DNA of 64,000 nt from positions 1,984,001 through 2,048,000 of the forward strand of contig CBDCQE010000001.1 in the NCBI GenBank assembly GCA_965220505.1. The letters run 5' to 3'. A program made the position numbers and the translations under genes. Of the stretch, positions 1 through 9,182 are shown in pieces (position 1 is the stretch's first letter; each line of letters begins with the position of its first letter). Origin of the DNA: Bin87 sp965220505. Lineage in GTDB: Bacteria > Chloroflexota > Dehalococcoidia > Lucifugimonadales > UBA3495. Under the pieces are notes generated by a model. That model saw only the letters and a list, made by a program, of their open reading frames with translations, was not told the DNA's origin and did no database searches.

Positions 1-264
1 TACGATCCGGTGCACGGCCGGCCGCACCACGGGACCATCGGCGGCTTTCACTTTGCCGGCAGCCCCGGCATGGGCGCCATGGGCAATAGCTCGCTGGCCT
101 TTGGCCACAACGGCGCCGGCGGCTCGATAGGCTGGGCTGACCCGCAGCACCGGCTGGCGGTTGCCATCCACCACAACCGCATGGTGCCCCACGGCCCGCC
201 GGAAGAGAGCCCGCTGACGCCCATCGGCGCGGCGGTGCGGAGGGCCTTGGGAATACCGGAGTAA
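1..264 (+). CDS. Serine hydrolase / class C beta-lactamase-fold protein, C-terminal fragment
   Basis: The frame is open at the window edge, so only the last 87 residues are seen. The segment reading FGHNGAGGSIGWADP, followed by a hydrophobic strand and an N-R-M motif, matches the KTG-like (HxG) box and C-terminal strand of the beta-lactamase/EstB/serine-hydrolase family (Pfam Beta-lactamase). Members are esterases, peptidases or amidases with an SxxK nucleophile, which would lie off the left edge. The stop codon is followed within 30 bp by the convergent NHL-repeat gene. Substrate and localisation cannot be judged from this fragment. Confidence 0.75.
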   Translation, partial: YDPVHGRPHHGTIGGFHFAGSPGMGAMGNSSLAFGHNGAGGSIGWADPQHRLAVAIHHNRMVPHGPPEESPLTPIGAAVRRALGIPE

Positions 265-291
265 CGACGCGTTGGGATCCGCGAGGGTCGC

Positions 292-1326
292 TCAGTCGCG
301 GATCCTGACCAGCTTCTGCATCGAGCGAAGCTCGCGGGGCGGGTCCATGTGACGACCGTAGTCGGTCCAGGAAACCTCGGCCACGTACAGGTCGCCCCTG
401 GAGTCGATAGCGATGCCGTGCGGTGAGTAGAACCGCCCCGACTGGTCGCCGTAGCTCTCCCGCCCCACCCTGGCCAGTACCTTGCCCTTGGTGTTCATCA
501 CCGTCACTCGAGGGCCGAGATCCGTCCCGATGTCGTTGGTGCCGATCCCGCAGAAGTATTCGCCGATGTAGATCAGTTCCTCGCCGGAACGGTCGTCGAT
601 GCAGATCGCGGCGGCGCGGGAGAGGTTGCCCCACTGGGTCTCGTACTTGCCGTCGGCGCTGAAGACCTGGATGCGGTGGTTCTCCCGGTCGGCGACGTAC
701 ACCCAGCCGTCGTTATCCACGATTACGTTGTGGACGATGTTGAACTGGCCGTCGCCGGTCCCTGATTCTCCCCATGAAAAGAGGAGCTTGCCGTCGGGCG
801 TGTACTTGTGCACTCTCGCGTTGGAATAACCGTCGGCCACGTAGAATTCTCCGGTGCGCCCGTCGAAGGCCACGTGGGCGGGGACGCTGAACGGGTCGCC
901 GCTCATCCTGGGGCTCGGCTGGTGTGGAGTGCCCAGCGTCATCAACAGCTTGCCGTCCGGCGTGAACTGACGCACGGTGTTGTCACCGTTGTCCACGCAG
1001 AAGACGGTGTTGTCCGGAGCGATGGTTACACCGTGGGGGTTGGCGAATATTCCCTCGCCCCAGGTGCGCAGCACGTTGCCGTCGGTGTCAAACACGATCA
1101 TCGGGATGGTGCCACGGTTGAACACGTAAACCTGATCATTGGCGTCGACGGCGACCGAAGTTCCCTCCTTGTACACGCACCCATCCGGGAGATGGCCCCA
1201 GTTCTCTCCCGACACCCGGTAGTGGAAGTCGTTTTCGCCGATCACTGTCGGCTCGCGGCTGCCGCCTTCGGCGCCGTGCCCCTCGGTGCGCAGGCCGTAT
1301 TCCCAGTCCTGTTCCTTGTCGACCAT
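292..1326 (-). CDS. NHL-repeat beta-propeller protein
   Basis: The 344-residue product is built of NHL repeats: segments such as FANPHGVTIAPDNTVFCVDN, then VHKYTPDGKLLFSWG and IQVFSADGKYETQWG, recur about every 45-60 residues. This is the six-bladed propeller fold shared with peptidyl-alpha-hydroxyglycine lyases and SMP-30-like lactonases. A longer reading frame runs upstream to 1641, but I start at 1326 because GGGAGGT lies 8 bases before that ATG and because the extension would run into the kinase gene ending at 1458. No signal peptide is evident, so it is probably cytosolic. A second protein of the same type is at 8179-9060. The enzymatic or binding role is unknown; many such genes in Chloroflexota sit beside amidohydrolases and transporters. 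Confidence 0.85.
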   Translation of the reverse strand: MVDKEQDWEYGLRTEGHGAEGGSREPTVIGENDFHYRVSGENWGHLPDGCVYKEGTSVAVDANDQVYVFNRGTIPMIVFDTDGNVLRTWGEGIFANPHGVTIAPDNTVFCVDNGDNTVRQFTPDGKLLMTLGTPHQPSPRMSGDPFSVPAHVAFDGRTGEFYVADGYSNARVHKYTPDGKLLFSWGESGTGDGQFNIVHNVIVDNDGWVYVADRENHRIQVFSADGKYETQWGNLSRAAAICIDDRSGEELIYIGEYFCGIGTNDIGTDLGPRVTVMNTKGKVLARVGRESYGDQSGRFYSPHGIAIDSRGDLYVAEVSWTDYGRHMDPPRELRSMQKLVRIRD

Positions 1327-2778
1327 CAGTCTGACCTCCCTGAAACTGGGACGGCTGCCCAGCGTTCCATGGAATATATCACGCGGCTCGCCGGTGTCTC
1401 CTGTGGTCCCGATGGCCACCCTCCGCTGCCCATCCGGGGAAGCAATCGCGCCGTCGGTCAGGAACGCGAGCCCACCGGCACTGCGCGCGTGCTGCCGGAC
1501 TCCGACCTGGCCATTCGGTAGCCGATCCCATGCTCCGTAAAGATGTACGTGGGCTTCCTCGCATTGTCGCCAAGCTTCTGGCGCAGCGTCTTGATGTAGG
1601 AACGCAAAAGCTGGGATTCGCCGGCATATTCCGGCCCCCACACCCGCTGCAGCAGCATGTCCTGGGTGAGGACTCGGCCCGCGCCGTTGGCCAGTTCGCT
1701 GAGCAGCTTGTATTCGGTAGCCGTCATCGGCACCGGTTCGTCTGACAGGTTGACGGTTTGTTCGTCGAAATTGATCCGCACCTCCCCTGACCGGTATGTG
1801 CGGCCGCCGGTTTCTGGGCCGCCGGAGTTCACCCTGCGCAGTGTTGCTCGTATCCTCGCGATCAGTTCGGAAGGCGAAAATGGTTTAACCATGTAGCCGT
1901 CCGCGCCCATCTCGAATGCGTGGATTACGTATTCCTCGTCGTTGCGATTACAGAGCACGATCGCCGGCAAGTTGCGCGGATTGCCGTCCCCTCGCAACGC
2001 GAGGAAAGCCTCGTCTTCTCTCCCGGCGATGTCCAGAACTATAAGTTGCGGCCCCGCGGAGGCGGCGTGCTGCTCTAATTCGTCCAGACTTGATGCCTCC
2101 ACCGAGGCGTAACCAGAATCGAGCAGCGCCTGGCGAACCGTTCGCTGGGATCTCGGATCCTGAATCGACAACAGTATCTGGGTTTTCTCTGCGAGCCCCG
2201 GCCGCTGGTCCTCAGCAATATCCCCGGCGTCGAGCGATCCTTTCTCCTCCGGGTCTTCGACTGTGGGTAAGGTGAATGTTAGTGTCAACCTGCCGTCTGG
2301 CTCTTCGAGTTTGGTCCGGACGCGCCCCCCGTGAGCCTCGATGACGCCACGGCAAAATCCCATCGCCAACCCCTCGCCTCTGGAAGCCAACTCCACCGCT
2401 CTGGTGTGGGCCCGTGTCGTATCCTCGAACATCTGGGGATCTTCGGCTACGTTGTTCCGCAAGGCAGTTCTTGCCGGAGGAGCAGTTGAGCCTTCCGCCG
2501 AGACGGAAATTGCGACGTAGATGTCGATTTCCTCAGCGGTGATAGTGACCGGCGACCCGTCGCCCGCATGTATCGCGACGTCCCTGAGGAAATTGTGCAG
2601 CACCTTACCGATATACTCCTCATCCGCCATTACGGCAGGGAGCCCGTCGGAAATTTCGAAACCGATGGTCACCGCAGAAACGTCTCTGAGATATTCGTCG
2701 CAAGACCGCTCGATCAATGCCGCAACGTCCGTTCGCTCGGTGCTCAGGGACAGGGTTCCCGTCTCGATCCGGGTCAGT

Positions 2779-2785
2779 TCAATCA
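2779..2785. repeat. Left 7-bp target-site duplication (TCAATCA)
   Basis: TCAATCA abuts the left TG terminus of the IS; the identical heptamer abuts the right CA terminus. Together they mark a simple transposition event into the kinase gene. Confidence 0.9.
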
Positions 2786-4419
2786 TGTCGATGTCCAGCG
2801 AAAATGTCCGGTTAAGTGCTCAGGGAAAATGTCCGTTGGTCTTGTCCTGAGTGGCTAGGTAAGCGGCCCGTCTGGCAGTCCGGTTGATGGGCGGAGCTGG
2901 CAGTTCCAGGTACTTCCTGACCGTGTTTCGGGAAATACCCAGTTCCCTGGCGATGCCCCGTAGGGAGACGCCCTGGAGCCTGGCGTGGTGAACTGCTTTC
3001 CAAAGGGCCTGCTTGCGCGGGGTAGCCTCCCGGGGCGGTGGAGAATCGGTCCTGTCGGGTTCAGCATCCTCCTTGCGCTGGGGGACGGCGGCTTCCAGGG
3101 CGGCCAGGCGCTGAAGTTGCAATCTGGAGAGGCCGTGCCGCGTCAGGTTCCTGACCACCTGGGCCATCTCCGGGGTGGGCGCCAGAGCGCCGTTGGAAGC
3201 TCTCAGAGCGCCGGGCCTGGGCGGAGCTTCCTGGTGGGCAATCACTTCCCGGTTGTGCTGGACCATCAGTTGTCCGTCGCTTTGCTCCAGGACCTCCACC
3301 CTGGCCCCGGCATAGCTGGGCCGTTCCTCACTGGGAAGCAACTGGAGGGTGCGCCACTGGAACTTGACGGTGTTGTCCCTGGCCACCTGGCGGGTGTGCC
3401 TGAAGCAGAGGACCCGTTCCAGAAAGATGGATGAGTCCAGGGAACGGTAGGCTATCTGGGCCTGCTGGGCCGGGACGCGGAACTGCTGGTTGAACCGGGG
3501 CAGGAAGTCCCGCAGTACGGCGTTGGCCTGGTCGATGGTGGCGACTCCCGCCAGCCTGAGTTCACTGACCAGCCGGTCCTGGAAGGTGCCCGCCATACGC
3601 TCCACCCGGCCCTTGGCCTGGGGAGAACGGGCGAAGACCTGCTCAATGCCCAGTTCCTGCATGGCGCGGCTGAAGTGCGTGGCTTCCACCGGCGGCTGGA
3701 TATGGCGGGGCTTTCCGGCAAACTTGAAGACTCCGTGCTGGTCCCCATAGAGAGCCAGGGGAAGCCCATAGCGTCGGATCACCCCTTCCATCAGCAGGAA
3801 GTAGCCGCGGGTGTCCTCCCCAGGCTGGAAGACGGCGTTGGCGACCGTCCCGGTGGCGTCGTCCACGGCCAGCAGCAGGACGAACCGGGGTCCCCGCTCC
3901 TCCAGCCAGGCATGGTGGCTGCCGTCAATCTGCAGGAGCATGCCCTCTTGGGGCATCCGCTCCCGCCGTATCCGGTGCTTGGGGGGACGGTGCCGCCTGG
4001 CGCTGGGCAGGCCGTGGCGGTTCAGGAGACGACTTACCGTCTGGCGGCTCAGGTGAATGCCCTCCCGTTCCGCCAGCACCTCACTCAGGTGGCTGTGGTT
4101 GAAGCCGGCGTATTTCCCGCTGGCCAGCACGATCACGGCGGCGGCGATCTCCTCGGTGAGCGCGTTTCGGGGCCGGCGGCCCCGGTTGCCGTGGGACAGC
4201 GCGGCGGCTCCTTCCCTCCGGTAGGCCGCCAGGATTCGCCTGAGCTGGCGTTCACTGATTCCCATGATCTCGGCCGCTTGGGTTCTGGGCAACTGATATT
4301 CCAACACGCAGTTGAGTACCTGCAATCTGGTTTGCTCTCGCTGGTTCAATGTCACGTCCTTCATATAAGGACATTTTCCCTGAGCAAATTACTGAGGACA
4401 TAATCGTAGAGCAATCACA
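2786..4419 (-). mobile_element. Complete IS, ISNCY/IS1202-like, 1634 bp, with 7-bp target duplication
   Basis: The two ends, read inward, begin TGTCGATGTCC and TGTGATTGCTC and share the block GCTCAGGGAAAATGTCC about 30 bp inside, with ATGTCC repeated in each end. The element therefore has TG...CA termini. It is flanked on both sides by TCAATCA (2779-2785 and 4420-4426). One transposase gene fills the element. Excising it with one copy of the duplication restores the reading frame of the host kinase, which fixes the boundaries independently of end similarity. The element looks recent and intact, in contrast to the decayed ISs in the island. Confidence 0.9.
2820..4364 (-). CDS. ISNCY/IS1202-like DDE transposase
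   Basis: 514 residues. The N-terminus has a helix-turn-helix (AAEIMGISERQLRRILAAYR), followed by a rve-type integrase core with the first catalytic Asp in LQIDGSHHAWLEERGP, the second around LYGDQHGVF and the Glu in KGRVERMAGTFQDRL. Unusually, a second helix-turn-helix lies at the C-terminus (VSLRGIARELGISRNTVRKY), resembling the IstA N-terminal motif. The length fits ISNCY family transposases (about 450-520 aa). The gene fills its IS; the stop codon lies in the left terminal repeat and the start 55 bp inside the right end. No lesion is visible, so it is presumed active. Confidence 0.9.
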   Translation of the reverse strand: MKDVTLNQREQTRLQVLNCVLEYQLPRTQAAEIMGISERQLRRILAAYRREGAAALSHGNRGRRPRNALTEEIAAAVIVLASGKYAGFNHSHLSEVLAEREGIHLSRQTVSRLLNRHGLPSARRHRPPKHRIRRERMPQEGMLLQIDGSHHAWLEERGPRFVLLLAVDDATGTVANAVFQPGEDTRGYFLLMEGVIRRYGLPLALYGDQHGVFKFAGKPRHIQPPVEATHFSRAMQELGIEQVFARSPQAKGRVERMAGTFQDRLVSELRLAGVATIDQANAVLRDFLPRFNQQFRVPAQQAQIAYRSLDSSIFLERVLCFRHTRQVARDNTVKFQWRTLQLLPSEERPSYAGARVEVLEQSDGQLMVQHNREVIAHQEAPPRPGALRASNGALAPTPEMAQVVRNLTRHGLSRLQLQRLAALEAAVPQRKEDAEPDRTDSPPPREATPRKQALWKAVHHARLQGVSLRGIARELGISRNTVRKYLELPAPPINRTARRAAYLATQDKTNGHFP

Positions 4420-4426
4420 TCAATCA
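4420..4426. repeat. Right 7-bp target-site duplication (TCAATCA)
   Basis: Second copy of TCAATCA, directly after the right end of the IS. Merging the two copies gives an uninterrupted kinase reading frame. Confidence 0.9.
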
Positions 4427-5795
4427 AGCTGTTGATTTGACCCCGCATCAGGTCCGCCTGCTGGTCGATGACGCGGAGCCACTGCATGGTCTCGGCCGGG
4501 GCCGCCGTGTCAAGTGCGCCGATCAAGGCCGCAGCGGAACCCTTGATGCTGATTAAGGGGGTCCGGAGTTCCTCGCTGACCATGGTCAAAAATTCGGCCC
4601 GCCACAACTCCTGGTCCTGCAACGGCGTGAGGTCTTGAGAAGCGGTGAGAACCGACACGATATCTCCGGTTTCGGAAAATATGGGAATGCAGCTTGCCAA
4701 CTGGGTCAACGTGAATCCGTTCGAGAAATGAGACACTATTTCTTCAGCGATCACGGTCTCGCCGCTTTGAAGCGCCCTGGTGCCCGGCAGTTCCTCGTAA
4801 GACAGTTCTCTCCCGTCGGCGCGCGTGAACCTCGTCGAGATGAAGATGTCATCGAGGCTGCCTTCCGAATCCGCAACCATCTCCAGCATGCGGCGGCATT
4901 CCTGGTTCATATAGGCGATTTCGCCCAATCGCGCGTCGAATATCGAGACCGCTATGGGGCAGAGATCCATCAGCGTCTCCATATCCTCCCTGGCCTGCCG
5001 CGCTTCCTCATATCTGCGCGCATTGGCGATGGTCGATGCCACCTGTGCGGCGAACATCGCCGCCATGCGCTCATCATCTGCCGTGAACTCCGGTTCTCCC
5101 TTCTTCTCCATCAGGTACATGGCGCCGACGTGCTCGTCGCCATGGTTCACGGGCACTATAAGGAGAGTCGTAACGGCCCGATGGTCCGCCGCGATTCCCG
5201 CCAAGCCGGAATGGATCTCCAGGTCCTTGAGCCTGACCGGAACTTCCCCAGGGCTGCGATCGTCCGGGACGCCCAGCTTTTGGAGCCATTGCGCAATGCC
5301 CGCCTGCTGGTCGGCAGTGATGCCGTAGGTATAAGTGTCGCGAATGCCTGCCGGAGCGTCGGAGATCAGGAGCACACCGTACCGGGCGCCGCTGAGGTTT
5401 CAAGCGCTGTTCACAACTTCTTGGCAGACGGCCTCGGGGTCGAGGTTTTCGGAGATGCGGACGTTGGCTTCGCTGAGCCTAGCAAGGCGATTTTTCAAGG
5501 CTTCATTTTCCTTGCGCAGCGCTTCCGCTTCGGTGGTTGCAGTATCTATTTGTGAAAGGCTCATACTCGTCCTCGTGGATTGGTGCGGATCCGGGGGTGG
5601 CCGACCCGGCTACTTCTCCGCTCCTGATCACTTGCCGGCAATCGGCCCAAGTTGCCGGCCAGGGGACGGTTCGATAGCTGGCAGCCCCGATGTGCGACCG
5701 AGACGGCGCTGTTGGGGCTGGGGAAAGAGGGCGAGTCATACTACCAATTAACCATGCGAGAAATAAACGACCCATACATACTCTAGAGCATATAC

Positions 5796-5845
5796 TCACA
5801 TTATTTTCACAAGTATTTATGCCCACACTCACAAAAATTTCACAA
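5796..5845 (-). promoter_or_regulatory. Phased TTGTGA direct repeats upstream of the hybrid kinase
   Basis: In an AT-rich stretch, TCACAT/TCACAA begins at 5796, 5807, 5829 and 5840, i.e. TTGTGA on the minus strand at spacings of 11, 22 and 11 bp. OmpR/PhoB-type winged helices characteristically bind direct repeats 11 bp apart, and the kinase gene starting at 5564 encodes such a domain, so an autoregulatory site is plausible. The rest of 5565-6006 shows no gene I can support. Confidence 0.55.
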
Positions 5846-6006
5846 ATGGCCGAATGGTGCGTTCATCCGGCGGTACCGCCTCACGAAGGAACGCCGAGCC
5901 CGGCGTTCGAGTGGATTTCCCGGATCCCTGGACCCACGCGGACGTGCGGTCTGAAAAAGCCGCCGACCAGCAGGCGCCGACGGCGGACGTTGGCGGGAAC
6001 CCCGTG

Positions 6007-7335
6007 CTAGGCCGCGGGTCTGAGGTTCGCGGGCAGGTGGGTTTCCCAGTCGGGGATTTGTCGAACCCGAGGGGAGGGCAGCAACCAGGACTGGATCAGG
6101 GCCATGGTGCTGAAACCAAAGGACATCAGCAGCGGTGCCAGGTAGGTTCCCGTGAAGTCCCACAGGAGGCCGGCGCACACCGGCGCTAACCCCATGCCGA
6201 GGCCGCTGCCCAGGCTTTGCCATCCGTAGAGGCTGCCCTGTGGGACGTTTCCGTAATACTGGCGGTTGGCGATGGGGAACGTGGGCACTTCGGTGCTCTG
6301 GCCGATCCCAAAGAGTACGCCGAACAGGTAATACGCCCAGAGGTCGTTGAAAAAGAGAATGAGCAGCAGCGGGAAAACCTGAAGGGCCATGCCCACGACC
6401 CAGACCAGCCGGCAGCCCAAGCGTTCCGCGACGACCGGCACGGCGCCCCGGGCGATCACGCCGACGGTTTGCTGGGCGGCCAGCACCCCGACGGCCGCTT
6501 CCAGAGACAGGCCGCGGTCCACCGCTATGGCGACCACCAGCACGTTGATGATTTGGTGGCCCATGCATCCCCAGTAGTGGATGCCGATCAGGTTCCAGAA
6601 GGTGGCGGTGCGCCGGGCCTGCTGGATGAAGACCCGCGCCCTTATCTTGGCGATCTCATCCCTTGGGGTCCTTCGAATCGGTTCGTCCCCAAGGTCGCCG
6701 AAGGGCCGTATGCCGATGTCCGCCGGCGAGTTGTAGAAGAACTTGACCAACACCAGCAGGAGCGCTCCGCCCGCTATGCCCGGGAGCCAGAAGATCCACT
6801 GGATTCCCAACTGGCCGAAGGCCGCGCCGATCAGGAACAGGAACGCGACCACTCCGATTCCCTGGAACGACCAGACGACCCCCATTGCGGCTCCCAAGTG
6901 CCGCCTGAACCACAGGGTGACGCCGGACACCGGCAACACGGTATAGATCGTGGAGGCGATGCCCAGGATCACGCCGAAGTAGAGGTAGAACTGCCAGAGG
7001 CTGTTCATGATGCCGGTCAGCAGCATACCGATGATGAACAGCACGGCTCCGATCAGCAGGAACCAGCGCACGCCGTAACGGTCTCCGAGCCAGCCCACAT
7101 AGGGGCTCGCCAGCCCGAAGATGATCCACTGGAGGCTGAACGCCAGGCTGATGGCCCCGTAGCTCCAGCCGAATCCGGCAGCCGGGTCGCTGAGGTGGGG
7201 CACCAGGGCGGCGGCCGCAAACCGCACCGAAGAGGTGATGAACCCCATCATCGCGGCGATGGCCACGATGATCCACGCGTAATGAATGCGGTTCCTCAGG
7301 TACATTGGCTCGGGTAATCCGGGGCAATGCGACAT
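6007..7335 (-). CDS. Major facilitator superfamily transporter
   Basis: 442 residues with about 12 hydrophobic segments starting at IHYAWIIVAIAAMMGFITSS. The loop after TM2 carries the MFS signature GWLGDRYGVRW. A long cytoplasmic loop separates the two six-helix halves around residues 205-240. The pattern, including ANRQYYG and GWQSLGSGLGMG in the C-terminal half, resembles oxalate/formate- or monocarboxylate-type MFS proteins and is shared with the transporter at 9183-10556, so the two are paralogues. An ATG at 7305 is an alternative start; neither has a strong ribosome binding site. The substrate is unknown, probably an organic acid given nearby ThDP and CoA enzymes. Confidence 0.85.
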   Translation of the reverse strand: MSHCPGLPEPMYLRNRIHYAWIIVAIAAMMGFITSSVRFAAAALVPHLSDPAAGFGWSYGAISLAFSLQWIIFGLASPYVGWLGDRYGVRWFLLIGAVLFIIGMLLTGIMNSLWQFYLYFGVILGIASTIYTVLPVSGVTLWFRRHLGAAMGVVWSFQGIGVVAFLFLIGAAFGQLGIQWIFWLPGIAGGALLLVLVKFFYNSPADIGIRPFGDLGDEPIRRTPRDEIAKIRARVFIQQARRTATFWNLIGIHYWGCMGHQIINVLVVAIAVDRGLSLEAAVGVLAAQQTVGVIARGAVPVVAERLGCRLVWVVGMALQVFPLLLILFFNDLWAYYLFGVLFGIGQSTEVPTFPIANRQYYGNVPQGSLYGWQSLGSGLGMGLAPVCAGLLWDFTGTYLAPLLMSFGFSTMALIQSWLLPSPRVRQIPDWETHLPANLRPAA

Positions 7336-7532
7336 TGTACCCGAAACCGTTACCTGATGCAGAGCCGAAGATTGCGGCGTCGTATAGACGAAACCCAGGA
7401 CCGGACGAAACGTGCAGACGAGACGTTCCCCAGGTCATATAATCAGGGCCAAACTTGGCAGTTTACGGAGGCAAAAGAACCATTCTGTCGGTATCGTGGA
7501 ACTGCCAGAGCGTTTGACAGGAGGAAATCGTC

Positions 7533-8075
7533 ATGGGCATTCAGATCAAGCGAGTTGGACATGTGGGGATCCTGGTTTCCGATTTTGAACGGTCTTTCGA
7601 TTTTTACACCAGGGTGCTGGGCTGCAAGGTGACTTCCCGCCGCCGCCGACCCGACGGAGCCGAAACGGCCTTCCTGCGGTTCGACGAAACGCACCACGAT
7701 TTCGTCATCGCAACCGCACCCGACGACGTGGACGTTTCCGAGAACGTTCCCGGTCGGGCCCGGCTGGTCCAGCAGGTGGCTTTTGAGGTGGAGAACCGGG
7801 ACGAGTTCATGCGGGCGCTGGCCCACATTCACACCCACGGCGCGGAGATTGTCAGCGGCCCACTGACCCACGGCATCGAGGCCGGCGGGAACCTGGAAGG
7901 CAGCGGCAGCCGCTCATTCTACTTCCTGGATCCGGACGGCAACCGGCTGGAGATATTCTGCGACGGCATGAAGGTTCCCAACGGCGAGCAGTTCCCCCGG
8001 GCCGAGTACGCCGACGCCATCAAGGACTTCATGGAAAAGCAGGCCGCAAAGTCGGCGCCCGTTGCCGCCGACTAG
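7533..8075 (+). CDS. VOC-family metalloprotein (glyoxalase/bleomycin resistance/dioxygenase fold)
   Basis: 180 residues. It opens IKRVGHVGILVSDFERSFDFYTRVLGC, the classic first beta-alpha-beta-beta-beta module with a metal-ligand His, and later SRSFYFLDPDGNRLEIFCDG, which carries the conserved D-P-D-G-N-x-L-E containing the Glu ligand. The length and single paired module fit extradiol-dioxygenase-like or epimerase-like VOC proteins. A good Shine-Dalgarno (AGGAGG) lies about 10 bases before the ATG. It is transcribed away from the transporter at 6007-7335. The exact reaction cannot be inferred. Confidence 0.88.
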   Translation: MGIQIKRVGHVGILVSDFERSFDFYTRVLGCKVTSRRRRPDGAETAFLRFDETHHDFVIATAPDDVDVSENVPGRARLVQQVAFEVENRDEFMRALAHIHTHGAEIVSGPLTHGIEAGGNLEGSGSRSFYFLDPDGNRLEIFCDGMKVPNGEQFPRAEYADAIKDFMEKQAAKSAPVAAD

Positions 8076-8178
8076 ACGACGCTGCAAACAACGGCCGGTC
8101 GCACAGCCGGAAGAAAGACGGCGGGGAGCCATCCCCCGCCGTCCTGGTTTGTCTGGTGGCTGAGCCCGCCGTACCGGC

Positions 8179-9060
8179 CTAGCCCTGTCTCACGAACTTG
8201 TCGATCCCGGTGCCGTCGCTCAGGCCGACGTAGATGTCACCCCGGGAGTCGACCCAACTGCCGTGGCCCGGGCCGCGACAATCGAAGCGCGACAGCACGT
8301 TGCCGGAAGTGTCCAGCACGCTGACCCGTGCCGACGAGTCGTTGACACTGCCCTCGCTGATCACCAGGTTCCCGTTGCTGTCCGCGGAGATGTCCATGGG
8401 CCGCTGGATGTCGTCCCAGATCGTGATGAACTCGCCGTCCAGGCTGAAGAGCTGCATCCGGTGGTTTTCCCGGTCGCACAGGAAAATCGTGTCGTTGTGG
8501 ATCAGCAGGCTATGGGGCAGGTGGAAGTGCCCCGCCTCGGTCTTCCCCGGTTCTCCCCAGGATTGCTTGAGCTGACCATCCCAGCTGAACCGGTGGACGC
8601 GGGCGTTGCGGTACCCGTCGGCCACGTACAGGTCTCCCGATGGCGATGGGACCAGTTCCGCCGGGTAGTTGAAGGGCCCGGCGGACCGGGGGCAAAGGTC
8701 GCCCGGGTTTTCGCACCCGGTGTCCGAGTGGACTCCGTGGCGCCCCAGCATCTGAATGGGCTTGCCGTCGATGGTGTAGACCAGGCAGACCGAGTTGTCC
8801 CGGTCGGTCAGGTAAACCGTGTCTTCGTCGTCGATGTAGATGCCGTGGGCGAAAGTGAAGGCGCCGTTCCCCCAGCTGTCCATCAGGTTTCCGTCCCGGT
8901 CGAAAATCAGGATGGGAGGGTCCTTGCGCTGAAAGGCGAAGACCCGGTCCTGCGAGTCGGTGGCGATGGCGCTGACCATGGCGAAGGTATCGCCCTCGGG
9001 CAGCCTGGCCCAGTTTTCCACCACTTCGTAGGTGTAATTGCCGCTTCCTACGGTCGTCAT
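8179..9060 (-). CDS. NHL-repeat beta-propeller protein
   Basis: 293 residues of NHL repeats (for example YPAELVPSPSGDLYVADGYR, then VHRFSWDGQLKQSWGEPG and MQLFSLDGEFITIW). I start at 9060, not at the upstream ATG (9096), because AGGAGG stands 8 bases before it. It is similar in plan to the protein at 292-1326, including the ENW-R-LP-G opening, so the two are likely paralogues. It is followed on the same strand by no close gene and preceded by the MFS gene at 9183-10556, which may be co-transcribed with it (about 120 bp gap). A ligand-binding or lactonase-like function is possible. Confidence 0.85.
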   Translation of the reverse strand: MTTVGSGNYTYEVVENWARLPEGDTFAMVSAIATDSQDRVFAFQRKDPPILIFDRDGNLMDSWGNGAFTFAHGIYIDDEDTVYLTDRDNSVCLVYTIDGKPIQMLGRHGVHSDTGCENPGDLCPRSAGPFNYPAELVPSPSGDLYVADGYRNARVHRFSWDGQLKQSWGEPGKTEAGHFHLPHSLLIHNDTIFLCDRENHRMQLFSLDGEFITIWDDIQRPMDISADSNGNLVISEGSVNDSSARVSVLDTSGNVLSRFDCRGPGHGSWVDSRGDIYVGLSDGTGIDKFVRQG

Positions 9061-9182
9061 GTTTCCGGCCTCCTTGTCGTGTGAATGCGTACTCATCGGC
9101 TGACGCGGCTATTGTAACGCCGAAATCGCTCGCCATTGCAGTTGCGGCCCCGCTTGGTTTGCAAACGGCCCATGTCTGCCGG

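Larger units (their letters stand above)
1458..5564 (-). pseudogene. Hybrid histidine kinase-response regulator, broken by a nonsense codon and an IS
   Basis: Read leftward, the frame starts at 5564 with a coiled coil (rich in E, A, L, K), then a GAF domain. The TGA at 5400-5402 interrupts it after VVNSA, where homologous GAF domains usually carry Arg (CGA to TGA is one transition). GAF continues, followed by PAS and the HisKA helix (EELRTPLISIKG; the usual phospho-accepting His is replaced by Glu-Leu). The IS at 2786-4419 then splits the gene. Removing it with one copy of the 7-bp duplication restores an in-frame INSLIELTRIETG. The remainder is a HATPase-like domain, a receiver-like domain ending GYMVKPF, and an OmpR-type winged helix (DMLLQRVWGPEY, HGIGYRM). 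The order kinase-receiver-DNA-binding in one chain implies a one-protein signalling regulator. The receiver reads LIVLDIAG, keeping an Asp. The gene is almost certainly inactive now; a free C-terminal piece could still be made from 2786. Confidence 0.85.

Noticed and set aside
1327..1641. Upstream extension of the first NHL gene
   Set aside because: It overlaps the kinase gene's end on the same strand, lacks NHL similarity, and the ATG at 1326 has a good Shine-Dalgarno.
5400..5402. TGA in the kinase gene as a selenocysteine codon
   Set aside because: Homologous GAF domains have Arg there, no hairpin follows in the required position, and the gene is also IS-interrupted.
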